From Verticiella alkaliphila (GTDB lineage Bacteria > Pseudomonadota > Gammaproteobacteria > Burkholderiales > Burkholderiaceae_B): a stretch of 64,000 nt of DNA. The notes under the pieces were generated by a model that was given only the letters and a program-made list of their open reading frames with translations, was not told the origin of the DNA and made no database searches. Position numbers and translations under genes: made by a program. Within the stretch, counting starts at the first letter, position 1. Every line of letters starts with the position of its first letter. Shown piece after piece: positions 61,946 through 64,000 of this stretch. The stretch spans positions 124,001 through 188,000 of the forward strand of contig NZ_JADCNH010000005.1 in NCBI RefSeq assembly GCF_018904615.1, written 5' to 3'.

Positions 61946-62911
61946 ATGAAACGACTGCTTTCCTGTGGCCTGATGGCGCTGGCAACCCTGACGGCGGGTC
62001 AGGCTGTGGCGGCGGAATACCCCAACAAGCCGATCCGCTGGATCGTGCCCTACGCCGCCGGCGGTGGCTCGGACTTCCTCGCTCGCACCATCAGCCAGGC
62101 GCTTGGCCGCGAAACCGGCCAGACCATCCTGGTGGACAACAAGCCGGGCGGGAACACGGCCATCGGTGCCGCCGAGACCGCGCGCGCGCCGGGCGATGGC
62201 TACACGGTGCTGTCGGCCGACAACGGCACGCTGGTCTTCAACCCGGCGCTCTACAGCCAGCTCACCTACGATCCGGCCCAGCTCGCGCCGGTCTCCCTGA
62301 TGGGCCGCTTTCCGATGATCCTGGTGGTGGGCCCCAACAGCACGGCCAAGGACGCCAAGGACTTCATCGCACAGGCCAAGGCGGCCGGCGACAAGCTCAG
62401 CTATGGCTCGGCTGGTGCCGGCAGTCCGCATCACCTGGCAATGGAGCTGCTCAACAAGGAAGCGGGCCTGAAGCAGGTGCACGTGCCCTATCGCGGCGCA
62501 GCCCCGGCGCTGACGGACGTGGCCGGTGGCCAGATCCCCGCCATGATGGTGGATCTCGCCGCGGGCGCGGGCTTCATCAAGGGCGGCAAGGTGCGCCCGC
62601 TGGCCGTTGCCAATGACAAGCGCCTGCCCCAGCTGCCGGATGTGCCCACCTTTGCCGAGCTCGGCCTGGGCAAGATCGAAGCCGCGGCGCTGGTTGGCAT
62701 GGTCGTCCCGGCCAGCACGCCGGCCGACGTCATCGCCACGCTGAACCAGAAGGTGGTGGCCTCGATCCGCGACAAGGACGTGAACCAGCGCATGGTGGAG
62801 TTCGGCGTCGAGCCCGTGGGCAGCACGGCTGCCGAGTACCGCGAACTCCTCGCGAGCGAGAACGCGCGCTGGCAGCCGCTGATCCGCGATCTGGGCATCA
62901 AGCTCGATTGA
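61946..62911 (+). CDS. Bug-type (TctC) periplasmic solute receptor
   Basis: 321 residues. Signal peptide (MKRLLSCGLMALATLTAGQAVAA), then YPNKPIRWIVPYAAGGGSDFLAR, NKPGGNTAIGAAETARAPGDGYTVL and HVPYRGAAPALTDVAGG. ATG 61946 preceded by GGTGGAG. Binds a carboxylate ligand. Next to an IclR regulator and a P450, which suggests a role in uptake of an aromatic or hydroxy acid. Confidence 0.93.
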   Translation: MKRLLSCGLMALATLTAGQAVAAEYPNKPIRWIVPYAAGGGSDFLARTISQALGRETGQTILVDNKPGGNTAIGAAETARAPGDGYTVLSADNGTLVFNPALYSQLTYDPAQLAPVSLMGRFPMILVVGPNSTAKDAKDFIAQAKAAGDKLSYGSAGAGSPHHLAMELLNKEAGLKQVHVPYRGAAPALTDVAGGQIPAMMVDLAAGAGFIKGGKVRPLAVANDKRLPQLPDVPTFAELGLGKIEAAALVGMVVPASTPADVIATLNQKVVASIRDKDVNQRMVEFGVEPVGSTAAEYRELLASENARWQPLIRDLGIKLD

Positions 62912-63001
62912 GGCTTCAAGGTGTGCGGACCCGTCTCGCATGCCTCGTCTAATCACGGGCGCGACCAAGGTGGCGCCCGTCTTTCTTTTCTGGATGTCGT
63001 C

Positions 63002-64000
63002 ATGACCCCGCCGAATGCCCCCCGCTGCCCTGTCGATCATGCCGCCGCACCGGCGCCGGGCTGTCCGGTGGCGCACGGCGCACCTGCCGCCAGCACGCCA
63101 ACGGGTTGCCCCGTCAGCGCGCGCGCGGCCGCCTTCGACCCCTTCGGCGACGGTTATCAGCAGGACCCACCCGAGTACGTGCGCTGGGCGCGCGAACAGG
63201 AGCCGGTGTTCTACAGCCCGCAGCTGGGCTACTGGGTGGTGACGCGCTACGACGACATCAAGGCGATCTTTCGCGACAACCTCACCTTCAGCCCATCGAT
63301 CGCGCTCGAGAAGATCACGCCCACCGGCCCAGAGGCCAACGCCGTGCTCGCAAGCTACGACTACGGCATGAGCCGCACCCTGGTCAACGAGGACGAGCCC
63401 GCGCACATGCCGCGGCGACGGCTGCTGATGGAGCCCTTCACGCCCGAAGCGCTCGCCCACCACGAACCCATGGTGCGCGATCTCGCGCGCGCCTATGTGG
63501 ATCGCTTCATCGACGACGGCCGCGCGGATCTGGTCGATCAGATGCTGTGGGAAGTGCCGCTCACGGTGGCCCTGCACTTTCTGGGCGTGCCCGAAGAGGA
63601 CATGGACACGCTGCGTGAGTATTCTATCGCCCACACCGTGAACACCTGGGGCCGGCCCCAGCCGGAGGAACAGGTGGCCGTGGCGCATGCCGTGGGCAAC
63701 TTCTGGCAGCATGCTGGCCGCATCCTCGCCAAGATGCGCGAGAACCCGGACGCGCCCGGCTGGATGCAGTTCGGCATCCGCATGCAGAAGGAGCATCCCG
63801 ACGTGGTGACCGACTCCTACCTGCATTCGATGATGATGGCGGGCATCGTGGCCGCGCACGAGACCACGGCCAACGCCACCGCCAATGCGATGAAGCTGCT
63901 GCTGCAGCACCCGGACGTCTGGCGCGATCTGTGCGCTGATCCCTCGCTCATTCCCAACGCGGTGGAGGAATGCCTGCGGCACAACGGCTCCGTGGCCGCC
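63002..64000 (+). CDS. Cytochrome P450, 5' part (runs off the window)
   Basis: At least 333 residues. Soluble, class I-type bacterial P450. The N-terminal ~45 residues have three CPV motifs (RCPVDH, GCPVAH, GCPVS). Then FDPFGDGYQQDPPEYVRWAR, an I-helix AGIVAAHETTANA (acid-Thr oxygen-activation pair), and the start of the ExxR motif region (EECLRHN). The heme Cys is beyond the end. 90 bp after the Bug receptor, so likely in the same operon. No ferredoxin seen. Substrate unknown. Confidence 0.9.
   Translation, partial: MTPPNAPRCPVDHAAAPAPGCPVAHGAPAASTPTGCPVSARAAAFDPFGDGYQQDPPEYVRWAREQEPVFYSPQLGYWVVTRYDDIKAIFRDNLTFSPSIALEKITPTGPEANAVLASYDYGMSRTLVNEDEPAHMPRRRLLMEPFTPEALAHHEPMVRDLARAYVDRFIDDGRADLVDQMLWEVPLTVALHFLGVPEEDMDTLREYSIAHTVNTWGRPQPEEQVAVAHAVGNFWQHAGRILAKMRENPDAPGWMQFGIRMQKEHPDVVTDSYLHSMMMAGIVAAHETTANATANAMKLLLQHPDVWRDLCADPSLIPNAVEECLRHNGSVAA

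Noticed and set aside
61820-63982. Minus-strand 720-codon frame opposite the Bug receptor and P450
   Set aside because: Both plus-strand genes show family motifs and ribosome sites; the minus frame has neither.

Overview
The window is GC-rich betaproteobacterial DNA. Two Bug-type (TctC-like) tripartite-tricarboxylate receptors, a CaiB-family CoA transferase, an Mrp antiporter operon with fused MrpA/MrpB, and a tRNA-Ile(CAU) and cold-shock gene of the kind seen in Burkholderiales all point to Burkholderiales, most likely Alcaligenaceae (Bordetella/Achromobacter relatives). This placement is inferred from gene content and not from a marker-gene search.

Region 1 (1-1784) is chromosome: the start of a CaiB/BaiF CoA transferase, a divergent LysR gene that carries a one-base frameshift, then tRNA-Cys and tRNA-Gly. 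Region 2 (1785 to about 21.1 kb) is the relic of a tRNA-Gly-targeted integrative conjugative element (ICE) of the ICEclc/PAGI-2 class. The integrase is cut after about 44 codons by an IS21-family element (2141-4607, itself with a frameshifted istA). After conserved ICE hypotheticals comes a heavy-metal cargo: a previously unlisted 52-residue Cys-rich peptide, lspA, a P1B-ATPase with four HMA domains, cadR, a decayed sterol desaturase and a CDF-like transporter, with three MerR-type promoters. Then come ICE maintenance genes read leftward: topB, ssb, a DUF3158 gene, a PFL_4669-family gene, a STY4528-type replication gene, a DUF2857 gene and parB. No relaxase, type IV secretion, dnaB, parA or second attachment site is present. 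The element's far side is fused in frame into the middle of a chromosomal SbcC-like ATPase gene, so this is a stranded, immobile remnant made by a deletion.

Region 3 (about 21.1-64 kb) is chromosome. In order it holds: sbcD with the truncated ATPase; marR/MATE efflux; nucleoside deoxyribosyltransferase; OsmC; the six-gene mrp operon; a GAF-PAS-GGDEF-EAL protein with a degenerate cyclase site; a cold-shock gene; the coupled gnd-zwf-pgl-gntK pentose-phosphate operon; DUF3309; MFS; a YadG/YadH-type ABC exporter; a thioredoxin-like gene; sstT; a sirtuin; an alpha/beta hydrolase; LysR/decarboxylase/Bug receptor; a chemoreceptor; a thioredoxin; the prkA-yeaH-spoVR stress operon; YkgJ; rnk; a frameshifted acyl-CoA ligase; a stand-alone SecD-P1-head-like periplasmic protein; two tiny hydrophilic genes; tRNA-Ile(CAU); and a frameshifted IclR gene divergent from a second Bug receptor and a cytochrome P450 that runs off the end.

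Two themes deserve attention. First, the ICE relic keeps its replication/regulation block with a repeated TCCCCWGGGGA palindrome. Second, at least five genes are broken by loss of exactly one G or C, which suggests base-calling undercalls as much as true decay.
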